Source: Oscillospiraceae bacterium (lineage in GTDB: Bacteria; Bacillota; Clostridia; Oscillospirales; Oscillospiraceae). From it: DNA of 32,375 nucleotides. Position numbers and translations under genes: made by a program. Under the pieces are notes generated by a model, which was not told the DNA's origin, ran no database searches, and saw only the letters and a list, made by a program, of their open reading frames with translations. This document shows positions 14,559 through 21,976 of this stretch, one piece after another. Location of the stretch: positions 1-32,375 of the forward strand of contig JAFUFT010000015.1 of the NCBI GenBank assembly GCA_017469795.1, given 5' to 3'. Position 1 is the first letter of the stretch. The number at the start of each line of letters is the position of its first letter.

Positions 14559-17189
14559 ATGCAAGCATATCTCAGTAATATTGAATCCGTGCTGAACGAG
14601 CAGAAGTCCGGGGATCAGGGACTCTCCGCCCGGGAGGCAGAATCGCGGGCGGCACAATTCGGCCCCAACAAGCTCGCAGAGGAGAAAAAAACACCGCTGA
14701 TCCGGCGGTTCCTGAAGGAGCTGTCTGATCCCATGATTCTGATTCTGATCGCCGCCGCGGTGATCTCCGGGATTACCGCCGTGTATTCCGGCGAGTCCTT
14801 CGCGGATGTGATCATCATCATGGCGGTGGTGCTCATCAACGCCGTGCTGGGCGTCGTTCAGGAGAGCAAGGCCGAACAGGCCATCGCCGCCCTGCAGGAG
14901 ATTGCCGCCGCCACCTCCAAGGTGCTGCGGGACGGCAGGCAGGTCACGCTGCGGAGCGAGGAGCTGGTTCCCGGCGACGTGATCGTGCTGGAGGCGGGAG
15001 ATTCCGTTCCCGCCGACGCCCGGCTGCTGGAGGCGGCCAGTCTCAAGGTGGAGGAGGCCGCTCTCACCGGTGAAAGCACGGCAGTTAGCAAAATTACAGA
15101 CGCCCTGTCCCTGGACGGAGCGAAGGACATCCCCCTGGGCGACCGGAAAAACATGGTCTACATGGGCTCCACCGTGGCCTACGGCCGCGGCCGGGCCGTG
15201 GTTACCGCCACCGGGATGGATACGGAGATGGGCCGGATCGCCGGAGCACTGACGGCGGCAAAGGACGAGCAGACCCCGCTCCAGCAGAGGCTGGGGCAGC
15301 TCAGCAAGATCCTGAGCATTCTGGTCCTGTTGATCTGCGCCGTGATCTTCGCGGTGAGTCTGCTGCGGGCCGGACAGGTCACAGGAAATGTGGTCCTGCA
15401 CACCTTTATGGTGGCGGTATCTCTGGCTGTGGCTGCGATTCCTGAGGGTTTGGCTGCCGTAGTGACCATTGTCCTGTCCATGGGCGTCTCCAAAATGTCG
15501 GCCCGGAACGCCATCATCCGCAAGCTCACCGCGGTGGAGACGCTGGGTTGCACCCAGATCATCTGCTCCGACAAGACCGGAACCCTGACCCAGAACAAAA
15601 TGACCGTGGTGGAACACGAATCCCTCGACATTCCCCGGCTGGCGCTGGCCATGGAACTCTGCTGCGATGCGGAGCTGGGCGAGGACGGCCGGGCGGAGGG
15701 CGAAGCCACGGAGTGCGCGCTGGTAGACGACGGCGCGAAGCTGGGCCTTCCAAAGACACAGTACAAGCTGCGCTATCCCCGGATTGGGGAGGCTCCCTTT
15801 GATTCTCTCAGAAAGATGATGTCCACGGTCCATCGGGCCGAGGACGGCTCCATTCTCCAGTTTACCAAGGGCGCACCCGACGAGGTGCTCCGGCGCTGCC
15901 GCTGGTACTGGGACGGGAACCAGGTGCTCCCCATGACCCGGGAGGTCTACGACCAGGCGCTTGCCGCCAACAAATCCATGGCGGATCAGGCGCTGCGGGT
16001 CCTTTGCGCCGCCCAGCGGGTCTGGCCGGAGCCGCCGGCAGACTATGAACCGGAATACCTGGAGCAGGATCTCTGCTATCTGGGTCTTTCCGGCATGATC
16101 GATCCCATCCGTCCAGAGGTCCGGGACGCCATTACGGAGTGCCGCAAGGCGGGCATCCGCCCCATCATGATCACCGGTGATCATCGGGACACTGCGGTGG
16201 CCATTGCCAAACAGCTGGGCATTCTGGAGGAGGGTCAGCTGGCCCTCACCGGACAGCAGGTGGACGAGTTCTCCGATGAAGACCTGGCCCGGAATATCGC
16301 CAGATTCTCCGTCTACGCCCGGGTCCAGCCGGAGCACAAGGTCCGGATCGTCACCGCATGGAAAAAGAATGACTGCATCACGGCTATGACCGGCGACGGT
16401 GTCAACGACGCGCCCTCCATTAAGACCGCCGATATTAGCATCGGCATGGGCATCACCGGCACCGACGTGACCAAGAATGTGGCGGATATGGTGCTGGCGG
16501 ACGACAATTTCGCCACCATTGTCTCCGCCGTGGAGGAGGGCCGCCGGATCTATGACAATATTCGGAAGGCCATCGGGTTCCTGCTCTCCTCCAATCTGGC
16601 GGAGGTGCTGGCGATCTTCACCGCCACCATGCTGGGCTTCACCATTCTAAGCCCTGCCCATCTGCTGTGGATCAATCTGATCACCGACTGTTTCCCTGCT
16701 CTTGCGCTGGGCATGGAGCCTGCGGAACCGGACATCATGTCCCGGAAACCCCGCAGCGCCTCCGATGGCATCTTCTCCGGTGGCCTGGGCATTGACGTGC
16801 TGCTGCAGGGCATTGTAGTGACCTGTCTGACGCTGGCCGGTTATCTGCTGGGCACCCATTGGGAAACCGGCGTCTGGATCGCCCAGAGCCGGGTCGGGAT
16901 GACCATGGCATTCCTCACCCTGTCCCTGGTGGAGACGTTCCACTCCTTCAACATGCGCTCCCGGCGCAAATCTCTGCTGACCCTCAGGACACAAAACAAA
17001 TGGCTCCTCGGCTCCATGGGTCTGTCTCTGGTGCTGACCTTCGGCGTACTGTTCATCCCCTTCCTGCGGGCAGCCTTTGGGTTCGCCGCATTGACGCTCC
17101 CGCAGTATCTGACCGGTCTGGGTCTGGCCTTCTGCATTTTGCCCGTGATGGAAATCTCCAAAGCGCTTCTGCGGAAGCTCGATCTGTAA
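14559..17189 (+). CDS. P2-type cation-transporting ATPase, probably exporting Mn2+ or Ca2+
   Basis: An 876-residue P2-type ATPase with an N-terminal cation-ATPase domain (LSAREAESRAAQFGPNKL), actuator motif LTGES, phosphorylation motif DKTGTLT (D338), KGAPDEVL in the nucleotide domain, and MTGDGVNDAPS in the hinge. Helix 4 reads AAIPEGLAAVV. Helix 5 has SNLAEVLAIF, and helix 6 has LLWINLITD, so the asparagine, glutamate, threonine and aspartate that bind Ca2+ in SERCA pumps are present. By sequence alone it would be called a Ca2+ pump. Its position 23 bases behind mntP under a Mn2+ riboswitch suggests that manganese is the physiological or an additional substrate; related riboswitch-controlled pumps are known. 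ATG 14559 has GGGAGG upstream. Confidence 0.93.
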   Translation: MQAYLSNIESVLNEQKSGDQGLSAREAESRAAQFGPNKLAEEKKTPLIRRFLKELSDPMILILIAAAVISGITAVYSGESFADVIIIMAVVLINAVLGVVQESKAEQAIAALQEIAAATSKVLRDGRQVTLRSEELVPGDVIVLEAGDSVPADARLLEAASLKVEEAALTGESTAVSKITDALSLDGAKDIPLGDRKNMVYMGSTVAYGRGRAVVTATGMDTEMGRIAGALTAAKDEQTPLQQRLGQLSKILSILVLLICAVIFAVSLLRAGQVTGNVVLHTFMVAVSLAVAAIPEGLAAVVTIVLSMGVSKMSARNAIIRKLTAVETLGCTQIICSDKTGTLTQNKMTVVEHESLDIPRLALAMELCCDAELGEDGRAEGEATECALVDDGAKLGLPKTQYKLRYPRIGEAPFDSLRKMMSTVHRAEDGSILQFTKGAPDEVLRRCRWYWDGNQVLPMTREVYDQALAANKSMADQALRVLCAAQRVWPEPPADYEPEYLEQDLCYLGLSGMIDPIRPEVRDAITECRKAGIRPIMITGDHRDTAVAIAKQLGILEEGQLALTGQQVDEFSDEDLARNIARFSVYARVQPEHKVRIVTAWKKNDCITAMTGDGVNDAPSIKTADISIGMGITGTDVTKNVADMVLADDNFATIVSAVEEGRRIYDNIRKAIGFLLSSNLAEVLAIFTATMLGFTILSPAHLLWINLITDCFPALALGMEPAEPDIMSRKPRSASDGIFSGGLGIDVLLQGIVVTCLTLAGYLLGTHWETGVWIAQSRVGMTMAFLTLSLVETFHSFNMRSRRKSLLTLRTQNKWLLGSMGLSLVLTFGVLFIPFLRAAFGFAALTLPQYLTGLGLAFCILPVMEISKALLRKLDL

Positions 17190-17192
17190 GAA

Positions 17193-17221
17193 GAAAGCCT
17201 GCGCTTACCGCGTAGGCTTTC
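17193..17221. terminator. Shared terminator between the ATPase and mnmA
   Basis: 12-bp stem with one G-U pair (17193-17204 with 17210-17221, 5-nt loop) between convergent genes; it includes the mnmA stop. The - strand side is followed by TTCTTAC, so it serves mnmA better than the ATPase gene. Confidence 0.7.
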
Positions 17222-18272
17222 CTGATTCCCGAATCGTTCCACCGCCGAACACCGTGTCTCCGTCATACAGCACCAGTGCCTGTCCCGGCGTCACCGCCCG
17301 CTGGGGCGAATCAAATTCCACTCGCAGCAGGTCCTCGCCTGTCCGGAATGCCCGGCAGGGCTGTTCCGTCTGCCGGTAGCGGATCTTCCCCCGGAGAGCC
17401 AGTCCCTCTGCGGGGATCTCCCCCTGCAGCGTGAGATGGTCCGCTGTCAGTTCTGAGGAAAACAGCTCCGCGTTGCTGCCCAGGGTCACCGTGTTCTTTT
17501 TCATATCCTTGTCCGTCACATAGAGCCGTGTCTCCGCGGAAACGCCCAAACCCTTCCGCTGGCCCAGCGTGTATCTCACCGCGCCCCGGTGCCGTCCGAG
17601 GACCTTTCCGTCCCGGTCGATAAAATCACCGGACTCATAGTGTTTCCCCGTAAACCGCTCCAGAAATGCGCCGTAGTCGCCGTCCGGCACAAAGCAGATG
17701 TCCTGGCTGTCCTGCTTATGCGCGTTGACAAAGCCGTGGGATGCGGCGATCTCCCGGACCTGCATCTTGGTCAGGTCTCCCAGAGGGAACAGGGTGTGCC
17801 GGAGCTGCTCCTGAGACAGAAAATAAAGGACGTAGGTTTGATCCTTCTCCGTGTCCGCCGCCTTCTGCAGCCGCAGTGCTTTGCCTGCCGCCGCAATGCG
17901 GGCGTAGTGCCCTGTGGCGACAAAGTCACAGCCGATTTCTCTCGCCCGCTGCCACATGGCCTGAAATTTCAGGTGCCGGTTGCAATCGATGCAGGGATTG
18001 GGGGTCAGACCCGCCTCATAGGACGCGGCAAAGGGCCCCATCACATCTCGTTCAAACTCCCGGGTGAAATTCAGCGTGTAGTGGGGGATCCCCAGCCGGG
18101 CACAGACGTTCTTGGCGTCTTCCACATCGCTCAGCGAGCAGCAGGTTCCCTCTTCGCTGCCGCTATAGAGCTTCATGGTCACACCGATGCACTCGTATCC
18201 CGCCTCCATCAGACGAAGCGCCGCCACGGAGGAATCCACGCCTCCGCTCATACCAATCATGCAGGTCGCCAT
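17205..18272 (-). CDS. mnmA: tRNA-specific 2-thiouridylase MnmA
   Basis: Installs sulfur at the 2 position of the wobble uridine in tRNA-Lys, tRNA-Glu and tRNA-Gln, via ATP activation and persulfide transfer. The 355-residue protein shows the PP-loop GMSGGVDSS (residues 7-15), the catalytic cysteine C94 in NPCIDCNR, ATGHYARI, and the second catalytic cysteine C193 in SQDICFVPDGDY. The C-terminal domain includes GQRKGLGV. ATG at 18272 has AAAGGAGG upstream and a strong promoter. It diverges from an Rrf2/IscR-like regulator, which fits a link with Fe-S/sulfur supply; no cysteine desulfurase gene is present in the window. Confidence 0.96.
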   Translation of the reverse strand: MATCMIGMSGGVDSSVAALRLMEAGYECIGVTMKLYSGSEEGTCCSLSDVEDAKNVCARLGIPHYTLNFTREFERDVMGPFAASYEAGLTPNPCIDCNRHLKFQAMWQRAREIGCDFVATGHYARIAAAGKALRLQKAADTEKDQTYVLYFLSQEQLRHTLFPLGDLTKMQVREIAASHGFVNAHKQDSQDICFVPDGDYGAFLERFTGKHYESGDFIDRDGKVLGRHRGAVRYTLGQRKGLGVSAETRLYVTDKDMKKNTVTLGSNAELFSSELTADHLTLQGEIPAEGLALRGKIRYRQTEQPCRAFRTGEDLLRVEFDSPQRAVTPGQALVLYDGDTVFGGGTIRESGKPTR

Positions 18273-18299
18273 CCCGCCTCCCTCCTTTCACAGAGTTTT

Positions 18300-18329
18300 A
18301 TTATACCCGCGGCCGGTTCCCCTTGTCAA
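18300..18329 (-). promoter_or_regulatory. mnmA promoter
   Basis: On the - strand: TTGACA (18324-18329), an 18-bp GC-rich spacer, and TATAAT (18300-18305). The start is about 20 bases before the mnmA ribosome binding site. Confidence 0.85.
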
Positions 18330-18362
18330 CCGGTCCGGAGGGCCCGGGCATCAAATTGACAC

Positions 18363-18391
18363 TTGATTTCCTACTATTCCTATCGTATATT
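18363..18391 (+). promoter_or_regulatory. Promoter of the Rrf2-family gene
   Basis: TTGATT (18363-18368), a 17-bp spacer, and TATATT (18386-18391). A TTGACA lies just upstream at 18356-18361 but has no properly spaced -10. It is divergent from the mnmA promoter, with about 30 bp between their -35 boxes, so a regulator bound here could affect both. Confidence 0.65.
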
Positions 18392-18420
18392 AAAGTCAGA
18401 ACCTGAGGGAGGGATCCGAT

Positions 18421-18867
18421 TTGAAACTTTCCACCCGCGGCCGTTACGCCTTGAGAATGATGCTGGACATCGCCCTGCATCCGGAGGAGAACAGCGTCTC
18501 CCTGAAATCCATCGCAGAACGGCAGAATATCTCCGTCAAATATCTGGAGCAGATCGTGACGCCGCTGGTCAAGGGCGGCTATCTTCGGGCAAACCGCGGC
18601 GCCCAGGGCGGATACCAGCTCAACCGCCCCCCGGAGGAATACACCGTTGGGCTCATCCTCCGCACCATCGAGGGCAGCCTGGCGCCGGTAGCCTGTCTGG
18701 AGCCCGGCTCGGAATACTGCGAGCGGCAGAGCCAGTGCGTCACGGTGGAGGTCTACCGCCGCATCGACGAGGCCATCGATCAGGTGGTGGACAACATCAC
18801 TCTGAAGGATCTGGTGGCGCTTCAGCACGAAAAGTGGAAGACCCCTGCATCGGAATCCACCCCCTGA
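18421..18867 (+). CDS. Rrf2/IscR-like transcriptional regulator
   Basis: A 148-residue winged-helix protein of the Rrf2 family. The N-terminus has the signature MKLSTRGRYALRMMLDIA, followed by KSIAERQNISVKYLEQI and GAQGGYQL. Cysteines C92, C100 and C106 match in number and region the three that bind the [2Fe-2S] cluster in IscR (C92, C98, C104); the first spacing is two residues longer. Fe-S sensing is therefore likely but not proven. The start is TTG 18421, with GAGGGAGGG six bases upstream; no in-frame ATG fits. It sits alone, divergent from mnmA. The usual partners iscS and iscU are absent here. Confidence 0.92.
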   Translation: MKLSTRGRYALRMMLDIALHPEENSVSLKSIAERQNISVKYLEQIVTPLVKGGYLRANRGAQGGYQLNRPPEEYTVGLILRTIEGSLAPVACLEPGSEYCERQSQCVTVEVYRRIDEAIDQVVDNITLKDLVALQHEKWKTPASESTP

Positions 18868-18877
18868 TTACAAACAG

Positions 18878-18906
18878 AAAGCCTGCTGCACTGCAGCAGG
18901 CTTTTT
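18878..18906. terminator. Bidirectional terminator between the Rrf2 gene and pgsA-like gene
   Basis: 11-bp stem (AAAGCCTGCTG with CAGCAGGCTTT, CACTG loop) with TTTTTA on the + side and TTTCTGTTTG on the - side. It serves both convergent genes. Confidence 0.9.
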
Positions 18907-19486
18907 ATGATTCTTCCTGTTTTTTCGCATCCCGGACAATGCACCGGAACGCGGTCAGGTAGGAGATGAAGCTCCAGATCAGCAGTCCCACCCCCAGCAG
19001 GATCAGCCCCAGGATCATCCCCTCCGGCAGACCGGGCACAAGGAGGAACAGCACCATCATGGCGTAGAGATAAAAGGTCGTGATTTTGCCGCACCACATA
19101 GAGCTGACATTGTACCCCGTCAGGCGGAACATATACAGGCCGTATAATCCCTGTCCCAGTTCCTTGATCACCAGCACGATCAGCAGGAGCTTCATCACCG
19201 GATAATCCCAGCAGAGGCAGAACGCGACCACCGCCTGGGTCAGCTTATCGGCAATCGGATCCAGCACTTTCCCCAGCTCCGAAACCATGTGAAAGTGCCG
19301 GGCGATCTTGCCGTCGGCGAAGTCGGTCAGTCCGGACAGCGCCAGCACTGCCACGGCCCAGTAAAGACGCATGCCGGATCTGGCATGATAGAAAACCAGA
19401 GCAAACACACCGGCCAGCACGATCCGGAAAAAACTCAACAAATTGGGGATCGTTATGATATCCCGGGTATCTATGCGCTGATCCAT
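18905..19486 (-). CDS. CDP-alcohol phosphatidyltransferase (PgsA-like)
   Basis: Membrane enzyme that exchanges the CMP of a CDP-lipid for an alcohol, most likely glycerol-3-phosphate in phosphatidylglycerol synthesis. The catalytic signature DGx2ARx8Gx3Dx3D is complete, within LTDFADGKIARHF and ELGKVLDPIADK. Several hydrophobic helices follow. I start at ATG 19486 (MDQRIDTRDIITIPNLLS), which has GAAAGGAGC upstream, giving 193 residues, the size of PgsA. The open frame extends 43 codons further but that extension overlaps the promoter. The exact alcohol acceptor cannot be decided from sequence; it could be a second paralogue rather than the essential pgsA. Confidence 0.88.
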   Translation of the reverse strand: MDQRIDTRDIITIPNLLSFFRIVLAGVFALVFYHARSGMRLYWAVAVLALSGLTDFADGKIARHFHMVSELGKVLDPIADKLTQAVVAFCLCWDYPVMKLLLIVLVIKELGQGLYGLYMFRLTGYNVSSMWCGKITTFYLYAMMVLFLLVPGLPEGMILGLILLGVGLLIWSFISYLTAFRCIVRDAKKQEES

Positions 19487-19523
19487 GGGGCCGCTCCTTT
19501 CGTTCGATTCCGTCATATGGTAC

Positions 19524-19552
19524 ATTATAATCGGCGCATCTGGCGTTGTCAA
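19524..19552 (-). promoter_or_regulatory. Promoter of the pgsA-like gene
   Basis: On the - strand: perfect TTGACA (19547-19552), 17-bp spacer, perfect TATAAT (19524-19529). It also shows that the longer reading frame to 19615 is not used. Confidence 0.92.
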
Positions 19553-19562
19553 CCGAAACAGC

Positions 19563-19586
19563 GCGGCCGGCCCAAGGGCCGGCCGC
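19563..19586 (-). terminator. GC hairpin after the LCP gene
   Basis: Perfect 11-bp stem (GCGGCCGGCCC with GGGCCGGCCGC) with a very tight loop, 10 bases beyond the LCP stop codon. It is followed on the - strand by GCTGTTTCGG, which is only weakly T-rich. It separates the CobW-LCP unit from the pgsA-like promoter. Confidence 0.7.
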
Positions 19587-19595
19587 ACCGCCGTT

Positions 19596-21017
19596 TCAGT
19601 AGGAATCGTAGTCATAAGTGCTGGGATCGAAGGCTTCGCCCCGCCAAGTGCTCACTACCAGTTCCCCATCCTCTACCGTCAGGATGTGGACGTCGTCCAG
19701 GGTGATTTCCTCCTCAAAGGGGTTCATGACCTCGTTCACCAGATCCACCACAGACTGGCCGTACAGGCCGAAGCAGGAGGACCCGTTGTAGTCTACGCCC
19801 TCGCCGGGCAGGGAATACTGTTGGATGTCGCCCAGGCCGGACAGGAACGCATGAAGGGCCAGATATCGGATATTCGCTCCGCTGAGATCCGTCAGCGTGT
19901 TGTCCATGACCGCCTCATAGACCGCCGGAAGCCGGAGCCAGCTGCTGGGAGACATACACTGCCGGATCATGGCCTTGACGAAATTCTGCTGCACATACTG
20001 CCGCTGGATATCCGCCATCAGGTAGCCGTACCGGAAGCGGCAGACCGCCAGCGCCTCATCTCCGTTCAGAACCTGTTCTCCGGCGGTGAAGGCGTATCCG
20101 TCGGTTTCCATATCCATGGGCACATCGAAGGTCACACCGCCCAGGGCGTTGACCGCGTCCCGGAACACCTCATAGTTGATGACCGCGTATCCGTCCGGGC
20201 GGAATCCCAGCAGTGTCTCCATCTGATCCATCAGCGCTTCTGCGCCGTCCCGGCCGCCTCCGGCGTCCGCAAAGACCGCATTCAACTTCGGCACCCAATC
20301 CCCGCTGTCCACGATCGTATCCCGGGGCAGCGTTGTGAGGGAGACGCCGTTCTTTCGGTCCAGTGTAGCCAGCATGATGGTGTCTGTCCTCATTTCTCCC
20401 TCGTCCGTGGCGCAGAGGAGAATGTTGTATATATCCGTTCTCCGGGTGTGTACCCCGTCCTCATACCGCTCTGGCGCCCGGAACAGCAGGAAGAACACCG
20501 CGCCAAGGATCGACGCCAGGATTAGCAGAAATATGATAAAATTCCGGAACCCATGACGTTTTCTCCTGCGCCTGCGGCGGGGCGGCACATAGTCCTCCTC
20601 CATCTCCCGCAGGGGCTCCTCCGGTCTGGTCTGACGCCGGGCACGCTGATGGGCCTGCCGGGCAGCATCGCTGCGCCGGTTCCGGCTGTAGGGATCCGGG
20701 TTGGCTTTCCCGGCGGCCCGGGCCGCCATGGTCATCGGCTCCTGCCGGGGCCGGTAGTCCTGCTCGTCTTCCCAGTCCTCATAGGGGTCAAAGTCTGCGT
20801 CCTCCGCCGGGGCCTCGTAATATCCGGTGTCCTCCCCGGGATAGGGCCCCTGATAGGAACCGCCATAGCCGTAGGGAGATTCCGGCTCGGTATAGGACTG
20901 CCGGTAATTCTGCTGATAGGGCTGCTGGCCGGAGAAATGATCCCGGTCAAACACCATCGTGTCGTCCAGGTTCGGATCGTATCCGCTTCTCCGGTTGTTC
21001 TGTCCTTGATTTGCCAT
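19596..21017 (-). CDS. LytR-CpsA-Psr (LCP) family glycopolymer transferase
   Basis: LCP proteins attach undecaprenyl-linked glycopolymers (teichoic acid, capsule, other polysaccharide) to peptidoglycan outside the membrane. The first 155 residues are predicted disordered: rich in Tyr, Pro, Gly, Asp and Gln, ending in a basic PPRRRRRRKRHG stop-transfer-like patch. One transmembrane helix follows at about 158-179. The LCP core has TDTIMLATLD and LPRDTIV with the catalytic arginine and aspartates, and a diagnostic ALGGVTFDVP. The canonical LLLGxD is changed to LLCATD. The start ATG 21017 has AAAGGAG. It is 10 bases behind the CobW-DUF1980 gene, so the three are probably one operon. The acidic/tyrosine-rich cytosolic tail is unusually long. 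Confidence 0.9.
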   Translation of the reverse strand: MANQGQNNRRSGYDPNLDDTMVFDRDHFSGQQPYQQNYRQSYTEPESPYGYGGSYQGPYPGEDTGYYEAPAEDADFDPYEDWEDEQDYRPRQEPMTMAARAAGKANPDPYSRNRRSDAARQAHQRARRQTRPEEPLREMEEDYVPPRRRRRRKRHGFRNFIIFLLILASILGAVFFLLFRAPERYEDGVHTRRTDIYNILLCATDEGEMRTDTIMLATLDRKNGVSLTTLPRDTIVDSGDWVPKLNAVFADAGGGRDGAEALMDQMETLLGFRPDGYAVINYEVFRDAVNALGGVTFDVPMDMETDGYAFTAGEQVLNGDEALAVCRFRYGYLMADIQRQYVQQNFVKAMIRQCMSPSSWLRLPAVYEAVMDNTLTDLSGANIRYLALHAFLSGLGDIQQYSLPGEGVDYNGSSCFGLYGQSVVDLVNEVMNPFEEEITLDDVHILTVEDGELVVSTWRGEAFDPSTYDYDSY

Positions 21018-21027
21018 AGCGTCTCCT

Positions 21028-21966
21028 TTAGAAGGTCACCACATCCTGCTGGGGCTTTTCCGCCGGAACAACCTCCAGCGCGGTCAGGACAGGTCCCATC
21101 TCTTTATACATCTTATGATAGCGCAGGGATATTTTCGCCGTCACCGTAACCCAGTCCCGCTGCGTCAGCTGCTCAGCCTGATTCCACTGGCACACAAAGC
21201 CCATAAACTGGATGTCCTCCACGCAGCAGGTCATCACGAACCGGCCGGGTACAAAACAGCCCTTCTCCGCCTTTTTGGGATGGGCCACCTGGGCCTTGAA
21301 CTTCACGGTCTTTCCGGAATACTTTTTCATGTCGTCGGTGACGTCCCGATACCACAGGGCGTAGTCGTCGTCCCCGATCTCGATCACGTCGGCGTCGATG
21401 TCAAAGGGCAGCGGGTCCTCGATCTCGTCATACTGGACGTTCCCCTCCGGATCCTCATAGACGATGTCGCAGCGGCGGTTGACGCCCCGGACGATCTTGT
21501 GGAGCTCCATCTTGTCCACATCCTCCGTCACCCGGTTGAACACCACCATTTCGCAGCCGCCCAGTTTGTCCACCACGAGGGAGCGCATGTTGGCGTTGTA
21601 CATAGGGAAGGTCCCCGCCTCGGCAAACATGATCTCCTGATAAATCACCCAGCTCTCCGGCAGCTTGGCGTAAAAGTCCCCAATATTGCGCATACCGTTG
21701 AGCTCCACGCACACACGGCTCGCCCGGTACTTTTTCCGCAGGGCCTCCAGTTCCTCCTCCGGGATCTCGTCCTGATCCTCAATGACCTCGATATAGACGT
21801 TGGGTCCGGAGAACTTTTCGGGATGGAATTCCTCCTCTCCCTCCTCGCAGACCAGCAACAGCGTTTTTTCCCCGGCGTTGAACCGTTTGTCCTCCAGCGT
21901 CTCCTGGATGAACCGGGTCTTGCCGGAATCCAGGAACCCGGTGAACACATAGACAGGTATCGCCAT
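21028..21966 (-). CDS. CobW-type P-loop GTPase fused to a DUF1980/YcgQ-like C-terminal domain
   Basis: The N-terminal half is a G3E (COG0523-like) GTPase: MAIPVYVFTGFLDSGKTRF with Walker A at residues 10-18, and VVFNRVTEDVDK as the guanine-specificity region. It lacks the GCxCC metal site of classical CobW/YciC proteins. The C-terminal half (about residue 200 on) instead reads like the soluble domain of YcgQ/TIGR03943 proteins: YSGKTVKFKAQV, GRFVMTCCVEDIQ and GFVCQW, ending near VPAEKPQQ. In B. subtilis YcgQ pairs with a permease linked to zinc stress; no such permease is in this window. ATG 21966 has TAAGGAGG, and the open frame upstream of it overlaps the preceding gene. Function is unknown; metal handling is inferred. 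Confidence 0.82.
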   Translation of the reverse strand: MAIPVYVFTGFLDSGKTRFIQETLEDKRFNAGEKTLLLVCEEGEEEFHPEKFSGPNVYIEVIEDQDEIPEEELEALRKKYRASRVCVELNGMRNIGDFYAKLPESWVIYQEIMFAEAGTFPMYNANMRSLVVDKLGGCEMVVFNRVTEDVDKMELHKIVRGVNRRCDIVYEDPEGNVQYDEIEDPLPFDIDADVIEIGDDDYALWYRDVTDDMKKYSGKTVKFKAQVAHPKKAEKGCFVPGRFVMTCCVEDIQFMGFVCQWNQAEQLTQRDWVTVTAKISLRYHKMYKEMGPVLTALEVVPAEKPQQDVVTF

Positions 21967-21976
21967 AGCTGCCTCC

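Noticed and set aside
14109..16337. 742-codon open frame on the - strand
   Set aside because: Antisense shadow of mntP and the P-type ATPase.
18356..18386. TTGACA at 18356 as the Rrf2 -35
   Set aside because: The nearest -10-like hexamers are 19 or 24 bp away; TTGATT at 18363 with a 17-bp spacer fits better.
18905..19615. N-terminal extension of the pgsA-like protein
   Set aside because: The extra 43 codons overlap a perfect promoter, and the ATG at 19486 has a strong ribosome binding site.
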